Made by a program: the position numbers and the translations under genes. Of a stretch of 64,000 nucleotides of DNA, positions 23,098 through 36,629 are shown in pieces (within the stretch, counting starts at the first letter, position 1; each line of letters opens with the position of its first letter). The stretch is from NCBI GenBank assembly GCA_947685225.1, contig CANTUV010000010.1, positions 5,332,001 through 5,396,000 of the forward strand. Reading direction: 5' to 3'. This DNA comes from Garcia nutans. Lineage: Eukaryota; Streptophyta; Magnoliopsida; Malpighiales; Euphorbiaceae. Under the pieces are notes generated by a model, which saw only the letters and a list, made by a program, of their open reading frames with translations, was not told where the DNA came from and searched no databases.

Positions 23098-23250
23098 AGT
23101 GATTCTAAACGCCAATTTCTAGTATTCGAGCACTAACAGGACACTCCAATGTTCCGCCAACAAATGAAATGCTTCGGTAGCTCTCAATGCTAATCACCAA
23201 CTGGTCACTCGCACGCGCAACAATAAACAAAAATGGAATTTATTTCCAAT
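23098..23250 (-). pseudogene. Decayed copy of the ThrRS last exon and 3' UTR
   Basis: Starting at agtgattctaaacgcc, this tracks the ThrRS 3' end (23446 onward: agtgattccaaacgcc). It follows through actccaatgtt, aatgaaatgc, agctctcaatgctaatcacc and tggtcact to a relic of the exon edge and intron, with many substitutions and small deletions. It lies about 280 bases downstream of the real stop codon. The splice acceptor and stop are not intact, so it is a relic. Confidence 0.65.
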
Positions 23251-23528
23251 TTAAGTAGTGACTGTAGAAAATGACAGAGAACCAAGCACCATAGCTGTGG
23301 AAATACATTAACATGAGGCATACATCCGAGTCTTAATCGAATGATATTTCTTTTTGATTTTTCCAGGTCAGAATTGTTAAATTATGGGCATATTGAGCAA
23401 AAAAAAAAAATAACTTTTTTTTTGCATCTTTCCAACAAATGAGATAAGAAATCAATAGTGATTCCAAACGCCAAATCCTAGTAAGAGCACAACAGGGTCA
23501 CTTCCTACTCCAATGTTTGCCCATGCGC

Positions 23529-26500
23529 CTAATGAAATGCTGCTACTTCATCCTCGAAGTGTTTCAGTAGGCTCTCCATACTCATCACCGAGTGGTCAGC
23601 TTTGTCTCTCACTCGTACGCTCACCTGGAAAAACAAAGGTAATTTCATCATAATTACCAAAACAAAACGACAATCCATTAAAGTAAAAACATTGAAGACC
23701 TCTAGCCCCAAAACAGATCGGATTGAATTCAATCCGATTAAAAAAACAAAATTCCTAAAGCATTATCTCCCACTTCCATAATAAATGGTGTTCCCACCCC
23801 ACAACATGAATGTTATTATTTTTAAATTTTACCCTTTGACATTCAATCTCTCTTCACTCTTTTTCCTCTCTCCTCTCTTCTCGCACACACACACACATAC
23901 ACATACACTCCCAAAAAGATGAAAAAAAGGAGGGCAATCTGTGGCGATCTTCCCAAAAGGGAAACACAAATTGTCCAAGTCCCACCCCCCACCCCCCCAG
24001 TAACTCTTGTTAATTTGTAATTTAGTCTATAAACAGGCAGTATGCATACTTTAGGCATGTCATTATCATTGTTTCATTTAGTAGTACTGAAAAGTACCTG
24101 TCCAGTTTTGGCTTCCTCTTCACCAACCACCAATATAAAGTTGTACTGCGCCAACTGAGCTTCCCGCACCTGCATGGAACACAGGTATCAGTGGACAAAC
24201 TACAGTGTTTTCACATCGTCTCAAAATTTTTATCCTCTAGTATCAATACTCCAGATAGCAACTAATGTGCTTGACCGCTTGCTTACATAGTTATAGCAAT
24301 GAAAGCAAATCTTATGGAACTTGATTTTGACATATAATAAAGAAGCACACTCTAGATTCAAAAAAAAGACAGACAAGTTACATTCTGATGAACAATCATA
24401 TGAAAGCATAAAGAAGCAAATATGCTTTTTTCACAAGAACTCACAACAGCACAAAAATTGAAACGATAATATGATATTCTCCCCATTAATATCAGGGAAC
24501 TCCTTTATGGGTTTAAAATCTTATGAAATCTCGAAAGAAAAAAGTTAAAGTTAGTCCCATGCCTTTCAGATGTGCTAAAACACAAGGCTGCAGAAAATTT
24601 CAACCATAAGTTATCATCCAGAATCTCAGCAGTTATGTGAACAGAAACAACATGATTGATTAATAAATGCACTCATCAGGTTACAAAACCAGCATTTATT
24701 GCAAGGACCTTCCCTCCTATTTTATTATCACAATTACGCTCATTTATGAGAATGAACCAAGTCATATTGCCATGATATCAAATCTTTAAGTTGGTTTCAG
24801 CATAACACATGAAACATAACCAAGTTCCATCAAAATGAACTACAGTACCAGCAATTGCATAATAGTAGGGATGAATAGTCTACTTTGAATTGAATGGATA
24901 AGAAAAATAAACATTAGAGGCATGCAAAACAACGCATAGGATGTTAATCTGATGTCAAGAGTGTGAGCAAGTACCTTTTTTTGAATCTTTCTGTCCGTTG
25001 TGTCAACATCAACGTGATAACCAGCTTTATGTATCTGAGCCTGCACCTGTCGAGAAGGACAACAATATACATCAATTTGGGTTACCATCTGGGTGAAATT
25101 AAAAGGGCCAACAACAAGAACTCAAGAAAAGATGAAGCTTAAATGCTTCTGAGACTTTCAATTAAGGTTTTAATTTTGCATATGGCTCATTTTTTATTCT
25201 ATTGCATACCATATAACATGTTTATGTGTGCCATATCAATCAGTTGCTAGCAAGTAAAATGAATTTATCTTTTATTTTAAGAGTTAAACATATTTATAGT
25301 TTTTTAGTTTTTCTAACAAGCTAGACGTCATTATGGTTTTATCATATATTTATTTTTATTTTGAGTCTTATCTGAGCCCCCTTATTTCTCTAGGAAAAAA
25401 AAACCCTTCCTATATGCTTTAGGAGTCCAATTCCTTAGACAATTAGAATTTAGGACTAATCTTAGACATCCAATAGTTTTAAGGTCTAGGATTATCTTAA
25501 GTTCTTATGCTTGTAATAATGTTCCATACTAAAAAAAAATAAAAATCCAGCATTTTTTCTTTGTGCTTGGATAGTATTTCCAAATTCTAACCTTAAGTGC
25601 ATATATGACAAACCCCAAAATGTCTTTTCTTTTGATATTTTGCTCTAGGTCGTACTCAAAATAAATCCTGGTGGTCGACCTGATTTTCTACTCTTCCTAA
25701 CTCTTAAATCAACTCAGAACAGTAATATTGTCTTATTGGATCAGTCACTTTACGAGAATTGCACATGCTTTTCACTATGGGGAATACTACCGGTGTTAAT
25801 CACTTCTAGGGCCCAGATGAGACCTGAAACCACCCTAAGTCACATTATACTCCCTTCCTTGCCTCACTTTCATCATCCACAACACCCTCAAACCACAACA
25901 AAAACAGAAACAAATATGCATCGTACTTCAATCCCTTGCATGCACAATGACTGTTGCAACCAAATTATCCATAGTCCCTTGCCACTGATATCCACATAGA
26001 AATACACTCTGAGGAAGACAACTTCTGTTTGAAGTCTTACTTCAACCATGGCAACCAATAAGATTGGTCTTTTATAGTCTTTTATTGCTTTTTCCAAGTT
26101 GGTGAGTTTTCATTGATTATTGATAGCCAGAAGAATGAACAATGGTGTTACAGTGTTACTACCATGAAAGAATCATTACAAATGCAGAAAGAAAAGAAAC
26201 CATAAAACACCACAATTGTAGCAAGGAATTGTCTGAAAAAGTATAAAGTTAAGATAAAGAGCATAAATTTAACCTGTTCTGCATATGGCTGGGATTTCTC
26301 AGATACAGGGCAGACAATTGCTTGGCGAGGACTAAGCCAGAAAGGCCATTTCCCCTTGTAGTGCTCCAATAGTATTGCAAACATACGCTCCACAGACCCT
26401 AGGATCGCTCTGTGGATCATAACAGGTTTTTCCCTCTTGGCTTCATCCTCTGCTGAGTATTCCAGCTCAAAACGATCTGGAAGCTGGAAGTCAAGCTGCA

Positions 26501-29500
26501 ACCACAGGCTTCATTTAAGTAAAATTCTGACACCAAAGAATAACAGGAAAGAGGAATGAAATAGAACCAACAATCTCAACCTGCAACGTGGCACACTGAA
26601 ATTTCCTATTCAGTGCATCAGATACACTAATATCTATCTTAGGTCCATAAAAAGCTCCATCGCCTTCATTAATCTGTACAACATAGCCCAAAATATGAGT
26701 ATACAGAGGCAAAGCAAGCAAACAAAAATGAAATGGGAAACCAATCAGGTATCCCTAGGATCCTGGAAATATCTTAACCACATCTTACAGACTCCATCTA
26801 ATTGATTGAACTTTCATCAGGACATAACTCTCTCCTATTTATTAGGCCAAAACATGGCTGCGAGAAAGTTCAAATATATATTTAGTTAAGATGCAGATAG
26901 ATTAGATTTATAGAGAATTTCTAATTTTCTCATGTCATCAAAAAGGCTAAACATTGAATATAAAGAAGAATATTAAAGGTAATAGGCTTTTTGGTTGTCT
27001 TGGAAGCACAATTCATTTTATTTTTTTTTGATGTATAATATATGCATAAATTTTTAGATTTTTTATTGCATAATTAATATTGTTATCGATCTCATTTTCA
27101 ATAAACATACGAGTTAAGTATAAATACAAATTACAGGGATAATTTTAAAAATAAAACACCGCACAAAGCACAGGATTATGTGCTGGTTTAGAATAAATTT
27201 CAACTGCTACTTCAAAAGTAGAAGGAAAGAAAGTATATAGAAATAGTAATACCTCCCAAGGCTTGCCAAACTCATCCAATGCTCTTTTAAGTGCATCTTC
27301 AGCTTTGTCCCATGTTTCCAAGTTACCTAGATATTTCTCTGGCCTCTGCGATAAAGATACCAAATGACATAAATAAAATCCTTCTCTCATTTCCTAGTAG
27401 GCCATCCAAAAACCAACTTACTGTCAGAAATTTGTGCACATGCATCAATAGATCTTTGCAGTTGTGGGTATCAAGTTGTGAGACAAAAAAAATCTCTTCA
27501 GAGCTAACATGCTTTCTCAACTCACTTAAAAGATTCACATAAATCATGCTTGCTAAGCACACTTGAAAAATGATTGCAGGGTTTATCCAAGAAGATTTCC
27601 TAGCAGAATGATTTCAATACTAAGATATGTGAGTTTCATTAGAACTATATAAAGGTTTCACTAAAACAATATTCAGCATTTTGCCAAGTTCATGGAATTG
27701 TTTCACATCTGCATAAGGCACATAATAAAAGATTAAAAGAACAAGCAATTAATTCACTGGAATTTGAAAATCATCATACCGTTGATAGCTTCAAATCATA
27801 AGTGAATCCAAATATTTTATAGGCATAATCAATGAATTCTAGGACGCCCATCACTTCATCTTTTATCTGAAAAATAGAACCCATAAGTTATAACAGTGTA
27901 AGTCAACAAAAATGTAATGGTTTTGTCAAGCGCCAATCTAATTCAAATCACCTGTGTTTCACGACAGAATATATGAGCATCATCCTGTATAAAATACAAA
28001 ATGAAGTTATTAAGAAAGACAGAAGTGATTCAATACCACAACCATGTGATAGATTCTGAGCTAGCATAGTGATGCAAAATGAACAAGTCATCCACATGGA
28101 ATGTCTGATGACTCCGATCATGCAGTAAAATCTACACATATTAGTATAGGTCAAACCTTGAAACAAAAAGATTTCAAACCATAAATTAAGTGAAGTTCAC
28201 TATTTCTCAAAATGATGATCAGCAAACTGAAACTAACAACAATATTTAACTAAAATGATAGAGAAGGCTATAAGGATCAAAAAGTAATAAGAAACTATTT
28301 TTTGCTTTAACAATGAATAAATCACTGGATAAAATCAATTCAACTTGCACATTTTCTATCAAAAGAGCTAATATTTTATAATTAATAGAATTCATTTAAA
28401 TTGGTTTAATAATAGAACAAGTGTTTGGAATAATTCTTAAAGTGATAAAATTTAACTAAATTCTAGTATTTGAACTAATTCAAAAGTGAATCAAATAAAT
28501 TTATATCCCCACAGCACCCATATTTATAAAAAGTGTATACAGTAAGGTTACTTTTGGTCTTTTCATTAATAGGCCTCACCATTCGTAAAATAGATGAATT
28601 GAATTATTACAAAATATGCTATTTTTATATGATTTTTATTTCTTTCAAAATGACTTATTCTTTAATTTGAATAAATTGATAATGGAATTAAAATGAATTA
28701 AATTCTTGCATTTTTGGGGATACCTGCTGAAATCTTCGAACACGTGTTAAACCAGTGAGTGCTCCACTGGCCTCATTGCGATGCAAGGCCCCAAAATCAG
28801 CCAGCCGAAGAGGAAGTTCTGAGACAACACCAAGCACTAAGGATATAATGCAAGACACAATAGATGAGCACAAAAATGAAAGCAGCATGTCAAATTTTCC
28901 AAGGTAAACTATAAATGGAAATTCCTCTTATCAGCATCACCAAAGGTTTTGTTGGAACAATGTTACTATATCTTTTCTATGCTCATTCTGCTCAAGCACC
29001 ATCAAAGCAATAATCAATGTTTTCAACTTACATAATAACACAAAAATTATATTCATCCATCCATAACGAACAATAAGCGCAAAGTAAATAATCACTGAAT
29101 TAAATTCTGCCCATGCTCTCACCAAGCTACAAAGTTTGCTCTCCACAAATTAAACATCATTCAAGTGGCCTAGATGCAAATCAAATCCGACAGATATGAA
29201 TTTTTATATTTTTTTGTTTCAAGAATGCAACAAGTACATGTATGTTGATAAATTAAAAAAAATTAAAAAAAAATGAAAGGCCATGCATGCAAAATACTTA
29301 AGGAGTTTGTAGAATTAAAACAAAATAATTATTAAATAATTATTAGAAATGTTTCTTTAAGTTTATTCTAAAAGAGCAAAACCAAAAAAATATGCTTGCA
29401 GGAAATTGTTGCAGGGGGAAGTAGGCATGCTAAGAACTACAAAACTGGGGAAAATGCAAAATAAATGGTTCACACTCAACGCAGCAAGGAAGAATCAAAT

Positions 29501-32500
29501 AGTAAAAAACTTGAGAAATACTGGGATTAACAAAAAAAGGACTGATACAACAAGATTTTCTGCATTGAAGGAAGTTAAACTCATCAAGGCTCAAACAAGC
29601 TGTTTTACAAAATGTTGAAACTTAAAAAACAATCCTCCAATAATTCATTAAGATAAAACATATTGACAAAACCACATTCACACACTTGGGACTAATCACA
29701 TTCAATACACGCAAAAGAAGCTCACCATTCTAATATTCAAAATGTACACAAATGGGATGAACTTACCTCTATAAGAACGCACTCTGTGTTGAAAAATTAA
29801 ACAGTGCCCAGGGCAATTCATTGGTTTCAAGCCAAACTCTTGCTTTTCAATCTGCTAGCATGAAAAAAAATATACCATCATAAATTTTTTGGTCTTCTAG
29901 GAGAGGTATGCAAGAATGTTCTAATCATCCACCATCTCGCAAGCATGCTTATCTGCAACATAAAGTAATGCATAATCTCTTTTCTCCCTTCTTTTTTTCT
30001 TTTTTTTCTGGGCAGTTCCTACAATTTTTAAAGCACAATTATGCACAAACACCCCATAAATCCAATCCATTTACCAGCACCTAAACATCTCTATAACTAA
30101 CATCCTAGTCAGTTCCACTTAATTTTGAGTTGCACATTGATAAATTTATGTATCATTCCCGTTTTAATTCCAATAACAAGTATTGCTTCTTCTTGCAAAC
30201 TCTATATCATCCAACTACAGCTTGCAAGTAACAGCATTAACTGATAATCTAAAAGTTTATTTATATAAATACTTGTCGACAAAGAATATGGAATTTAAAG
30301 AACACCTAACCTCAAGCAAAAACATATTCTCCTTATAATTTGCAGCATGGCCAGATGTCTCCCAAAGTTTCATGTTATAAATATTCGGAGACTTAACCTG
30401 CCAAATCCCATCAAATTAAGCACAGAAGTACAAGGATATTATATTGGTATTTAGCCACCAACACTGACTGCTAACCTCTTCATATCCTCTCTCTCTATAT
30501 TGACCTCGAATGAACTCCATTAATTTGTTGTAAATTCGAGTTCCATATGGCAGGAAAAACCAACTTCCAGGACTGGGTCCATAAAAGATGCAATAAATTA
30601 ATATTACAGAGAATGTTGATTGATTATAAACTTGGGCAAAGTAAATAGAACTGTGTAGAGTACCTCAGTGGATGACAAAAGAAAAGCTCCTGCTTTGTAC
30701 CCAACAATCTGTGGTCATACTTTTTCGCTTCCTCCAGCCGTTGAATGTACTCCTGGACAAGAAAGAAATGTTACAAAAAGAGACTCTCATTAAAACTAAT
30801 GTACATAAAGTTCTTCCACTTTTAAAATTATAAAAACCTTCTTTACATGAACAAAACTTGTACAATATATTTCTGTATGCAAGTAGTACTACTTCTAAAG
30901 CAAAATAAGATGAAGTTTCCAAATTTTGACAAATTTCTTTCAGTTTCCTCAGGCACACTACCACAGGTTGCAGCATAAGCAAAACATTAAGAAGCAACTA
31001 CATTTTATATCTGAATTATATCGACTGAGACTGATCTAAGGATATAGAATTAGCAGTCATGCTTCAAAACTGAAGTCTTCAGTAGATTCATTTAACGATC
31101 TACTGTTTGAACAAAGGTACTAATTTCACAAATATGCTAAGGCACAATTCATCTAATTTTTCAATTTAAAGCAGAGTCTTCTATAAAATGATGCAGCCAC
31201 ATTTATCTAACTAGAATTTGATGATATCAAAAATAAAGAATCATGTTGAAGCATACGAAACAATTATTGCATCTAAATATGCAATATCTTGATCACAATA
31301 CAGCCACCTTCATAATGAAGTAGGAAAGCCAATACCATTACAGTAGACAAAGTTCTGCGTAGAAAAAAAGTTTCAACAGCAGAAACCCATAAAATAATAT
31401 GGCCAATTTAAATAAGCATACAGCAAAGACAATTTTCAAATGTAAAAAATTGAAAAATCACCTTCAAACGTTTTTGATCAGGATAGGATATACCATAAAC
31501 TCTCTGCAAACTTTCACGATCTTTATTACCCCTCCAATAGGCTGATGAAGCCTGGAATGATAAATCCAATAGTAAAATGGACTAAATTTGATAGAATGGG
31601 TTGAATACATAACAAAATGTAGATACAGTATGTATAATGTTACCTTTAAACATGCAATTGCTTTTACAAAGGATGTATTTGGTATATGGGGTCCTCGACA
31701 TAAATCTACCAATGGGCCACATCTATATACAGTTATGGTTTTGTCTGCAGGAAGATCATTGATGATTTCAACCTGATCATAACATGTACATATATGTACA
31801 TATGAGGTAAGAAAAAAAAATTGCCGAAGAAATAAAAAGAAGGAAAAAAAAGATGAGAAATTTCATTTGTTCATATAGAATATTATGTTAAAACTTGCCT
31901 TAAAATTATTTTCTGAAAACAACTCAAGGGCTTGTTCCCTTGATACTTCAATGCGCTCAAAAGGTTGTTTTTCCTGCAATATGAATGATGATAAAAATAC
32001 TTACTAATACTGAACACTGCCATTGTCAAGGTTTGGAGCAATCATGAAAGTCAGACTGATGATTAGTATATCTTATTATTAAAAAAATGTTTAGGTGTCT
32101 TTGCTTTAACAAATCTTAACAATAGAGCTTGTTTGAAAGCCTCGCATGCGAAATCTGATGTAGTCCCACCCAAATACACCATGCACCCTCCTTCCTTTCT
32201 ATTCATGTGATAGTACAGGCTTGTGTGCGTATTTATGTGAAAGATTGAGTGAGAGAGAAAGAGGTAAAGAGAAAATGGAAATATCTCAAGATAAGCCCAT
32301 TGAAAAGCAAACCAACCCCAAAAAATAATCCAAGTAATCACACACCACAGCCAAGAATACTCCCTCAATACTAACAAGAGCAGAATTTAAATTGAATCTG
32401 AATTCTATAAGGCATGCTACTAGCAGAAAAAAAAATCACAAAAACTCTAGAAATATAAAAAGTTCTGTTTTTTAGAATTAGAAATATATGGAATTCTAAC

Positions 32501-34132
32501 AAGAAGACAATAAAACAATACCGCAACAGCTTTCAACGCCCCAGCTTCAATTTGCTTAAAATGATCATCATTCAAGCCTAAATCACCATAGAACGCATCA
32601 TAATAAAATCCCTGCGAGATTCATTTCACAAATTAGATGGTTTACTTTAAGTTATAAATAAAGAAATTCAAAAATCCAAAAAAGGAAGATGAGATGAGAC
32701 CTAATCAACAAACTAAAGAGAAAATATATGTAGACCACAGGTATAAGATCACCCTTTCATACTAAATGTACTTTTTACTGCTCCTAATACTTAACATTCA
32801 CATCTAGTTACCACAGAAGAGAATTTTAAGAAACAGAACTGCAGTGAGACGCGGGACAAGAATTTTGCAAAAAAAATTACATGCTTCAATTTCCCAAGTC
32901 AGCACCCAAACAATATCTTAGAAAAGAAGGTACTTCTATTAAGATAACTCACAGCTGTACAAACATAGGAAACTAACAAACACCAATAACAGCTTCCTTT
33001 TGAGCTAATAAGACTACTTATGTTCAATATCACACCCATTATTTAAACTTTAGAAGTCCAATTTCTTCCTTTAAAAATTACTTCCCTTCCAAAACAAAGA
33101 ATTAATAAATGCTGTCCATATCATCCATGAAATTTGGAATTGAATAATATATAACGTTGTAACCTTGACGTATTTAAACCTATTTGACAAAGTGTGAATA
33201 GAGCTTAACAAAAAGAAATTAAAATATCTTTTTAGAGAAGAAAGGCAAATTCCATTTAATCCAAATCTAGACAAATCACTATAAACAGCTTCTTCATGTG
33301 GCATTTTAACTGAATTATGATGTTATAACATAGATCACCTCTCCTCTTGTGGTACAGGGTCCAATGCAAAGCTTGCAACCATACTTCATCTCCAGTGACT
33401 GCACCACACAGTGATTAAGCACATCATTAGAACAACCAACTAGGTTGACATGTGAATAAGAGAAAGTTGAATGACGTTCAAATTAAGCAAAATGATAAAA
33501 ACATAACAATAAGCTATAGCTTATTGGCTTTTTATTTGTACAAATTTATACATATATCAAAAAAATTCTATCAGGTAAAAAGAATGAGCGGTACCTGGCC
33601 AAGAATGTGAGCACTGGAGTGCCAAAAGGTGTCGCGCCCTTCATCACTGTCAAATGTGAAAATCTTGAGCTCACAATCACCCTCTAATGGCCTGTTCATG
33701 TCCCAAAGGACTCCATCAACTTGAGCAATCAACGCATTGGAAGCCAAACTTTTCGAAATATCTTTGGCGATATCCATTGGAGACGATATCCATTTCTTTC
33801 CTTCCTTCACTTTTCCATCCGAAAGAGTAATCCTATAACAAAAAAAAAGTCAAAATCACGACAAATTTGTATACATTATCAGACGCATTGGGTTTTGAAG
33901 CTTACTTAATAGGTTCGTGGTCAAGCGATTGAAGGTGGGAGAGCCGCTGAGACTTGATGGATTCGAAGAGCTTGATGCGTTTTTCGATTACTGCTTTGAG
34001 GTAGGATTCGTCTTTTGGGTGAGAAACCGCCATAGTGTTGGCTATGGAGGAGTAGAGGCGGCGGTGAGGGGCTTTAGAGAGGAGGATAGGAGACGAGTAA
34101 CGGCGGAAACCGAAGAGCAGAGAACATAGCAT
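23529..34132 (-). CDS. THRRS: Threonyl-tRNA synthetase, dual mitochondrial/cytosolic
   Basis: Twenty exons, numbered from the high end: 34132-33906, 33832-33595, 33398-33339, 32611-32522, 31973-31899, 31772-31644, 31551-31462, 30752-30664, 30572-30476, 30397-30311, 29851-29767, 28818-28724, 27984-27952, 27866-27780, 27345-27253, 26673-26581, 26495-26274, 25046-24975, 24169-24098, 23624-23529. Phases agree, giving 709 residues, the size of plant mitochondrial/cytosolic ThrRS. The enzyme charges tRNA-Thr with threonine. Domains: presequence (1-33), TGS domain (about 80-140), editing domain with HSSAH (147-151) and RCGPLVDLCRGPH, class II core with zinc ligands C407 (MNCPGHC), H458 (DDAHIFC) and H584 (VMIHRA), motif 2 (LHRNEASGA...RVRRFQQ), motif 3 (RAILGSVER), and a C-terminal anticodon-binding domain. 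ATG 34132 precedes an Arg/Ser-rich presequence in a weak context; ATG 34033 (MAVSHPKDE) has A at -3 and G at +4. Intron 5 uses a GC donor. All catalytic residues look intact. Confidence 0.95.
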
Positions 34133-36026
34133 ATGAGAAAAAGTGAGTGAATGTAGAGACAGAGAGCGCGTAGAAATGCCGTTGAAGTGTTTTAGGGCAT
34201 TTGTTTGTGTTGTTGTTTTTTGCGCTGGCTTCAAGCGGACAGCCCTGATTCTTGGGAGCCCAAAGTCAAATCTTTTTCATAGGCCGAAATCCATAACCAA
34301 CTTAGCCCAAATTCTCATTCGTAAAATAATAAGAAAAAATTATGTATAAATTTTTTATATTTTACTAAAATTTTTATACTTTATTAGATTTTTATAAATT
34401 TTTTTCATATTTTACTAAAATTATTTTCATCATTTTATGAAAATATATAATATACTCAAAATGAATTTATAATAGTTATTATGTATATAATAAAATCATA
34501 ATAAACTATACAAATTTGATAAATTAATCATAAATTATTGTAAATTTAAAAATATTTTAAAATTTTAATATATTTTTTTATATTTTTTCTGGAATTTTTT
34601 GTAAAAAAAAAACACACAAATAATAACTCCTTTTGAAATATGTAAAAAAAAATAGTTTTGTGCAAAAAAAATATTTTTAAATTTTTAAATACAAATTTTT
34701 TAAGTTCAAAAATATCTACTTTCAAATATATATATTTAATATACTAAAATTTACATATAAAATATTTTCAGTTAAATTTAAATTTATGTTTTTAGGATAT
34801 TATTTATAAAAAAAAGCTAAAAGGTGAGATACTAGTAATTTATCCTAAATTGGTATTTGAATATTCTGTTTTAGTATAAATTTGAATTTGAAATCAAATT
34901 TAAAAAATGTGATAATTAAAAACTATATAACAATTCATTTTTTTAACTTGATATTACACATAATTTTTTCAGCTTGCAGTTCTTGGTTAATTTTGTGAAG
35001 TTGCGTGTAAAACTCTTTCTTTTATTTTGCTAAAATCAACACATTATTCCATGGGAAATTTACAAAACGATCTTCAAAACAAGTTTCATTTTAAAAAATA
35101 TTATAGCTTTAAAAAAGGTTTTCAAAAATATTAAAATTAATATATATTTTTTTTAAAATACTTCACTTCTCTTTAAAATAAGTTAAAAAAATATTAAATA
35201 GATTATATAAATATTATATAAATGATGTATTTATATTTAGTATATGTGTATATGTTATTATTTTTTTTATTTACATTTTATATATATTGTGTATATGTTA
35301 TATATATATATATATATTTATTTTTTTATATATATTAAAAATATGAAAAAAAATTATTTATAAATAAAAAAACTATAAATAGAACTAAAAAACATAAATA
35401 CTAAAATACAAAAACAGGAAAAAATGAAAAAAAAAACAGCGTTTTTTAAGTGAAATTGAAGAAGAAGAAAGAGCCAAAACTGTAAATGTGAAATAAAAAA
35501 GTTAGCACAATATAAATGAAGGAAAATTTTAATATGGATTTAGTCTATTTCTCCCAGCAAGAACTAAACCAATTAAAAATATGATTTAAATTATAATATT
35601 TTAAAAAATAAATTTAAAATATTTTTTATTTTCAAATTATATCTTCTGATTGATTTAATCTTATTAGTAAAGACATGAACCGAGTTCATATTAAATTTTT
35701 TTTCCTATGTTATATAAATTATTTTAATTAATTCTTTATTACTCCGCAATTTCTTACATAAAATCCACTTAATTTGAATTTATATTCATGTAATTGATCA
35801 AAAAAAGAAAACTAATTTTACGTGAAAAAAATAGTAAAATTAGTTTTCTTTTAATATATCCAGTTTTGATTAAAAAAAATCATAACATACCATTCATTTC
35901 TTCTTTTTTTTTTTAAACATGATGTCATAAAATAAATCTGTCTTCTTCACAGTTCAGCATTTTTTATGAACTCAAGAAATAGATATCACAATAAGTGTAG
36001 TATTTAATTTAATTCCGTTTGTTAAT
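34133..36026. other. 5' flank of ThrRS and AT-rich spacer
   Basis: The first 200 bases are the ThrRS leader and promoter; parts of this block (cttcaagcggacagccctga, gggagccc, ggccgaaatccataacc) recur at 40478-40545 and 41829-41875. From about 34330 the sequence is AT-rich and resembles the repeats at 40560-40800 and 57200-58340. No gene is seen. Confidence 0.55.
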
Positions 36027-36152
36027 TTAGGCACGCATCAACTCTTGGTCATCACGACTTTGGCGAGCATATTTTGAACTGTTTAGATGGAATTCTTCTA
36101 ATACTCTTGATATCGGTGGTTGTCCACTCACAAAAAGATCCACAACTAAATT
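36027..36152 (-). other. Possible orphan terminal exon
   Basis: On the minus strand an acceptor-like tgtacag is followed by 41 open codons (NLVVDLFVSGQPP..., ending DDQELMRA) and TAA. Base composition is less AT-rich than its surroundings. A second frame is also open for about 50 codons, so the frame choice is uncertain. It lies 480 bases downstream of the TPK stop, on the same strand. I do not recognise the protein. It may be a gene relic or chance. Confidence 0.25.
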
Positions 36153-36629
36153 CTGTACATTCATCAGCAGTAATTTGATTAATAAGTTTCCATGAATGCA
36201 GCATCAAGATTTCAAGCTTGAAGCAAAGCAATTACAGAGAAGAATAAAATGAAATACAAATTATAATTCTCTTCAATAATAAACGCCAAGTACAAAGTGT
36301 GTTTATATGCAACTATCATATAGGATGATATGCAAACTCGTACCAGCTCATTACTGCTACTTACAATTTCCAATTATAATTATCACCTAGTAAGGGGAAA
36401 GTTATCCAATAGGCTCAAGATGTATTTTGAATTGTCTTCTATTTATTTAATTTTCTTTAGAAAGTGTGAAAAAATATTACCATTCCACCAATTTTTTTTT
36501 TTTTAGACCTTACAATGTAAAATGGGTTCAACTTTATAATGCGAGAATGGTTGATATAAATAGATAAAAAGATAAATATATATATATATATACTTAATAT
36601 GGAAAAAATATTAAACCTTTTTGTTCATC

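Noticed and set aside
25736..25999. An 87-codon plus-strand gene
   Set aside because: It lies in a ThrRS intron, has no recognised motif, and its His/Pro/Thr-rich translation looks like chance.
34143..34349. A plus-strand gene divergent from ThrRS
   Set aside because: It overlaps the ThrRS leader, has no motif, and the same sequence is repeated in the pseudogene copies.
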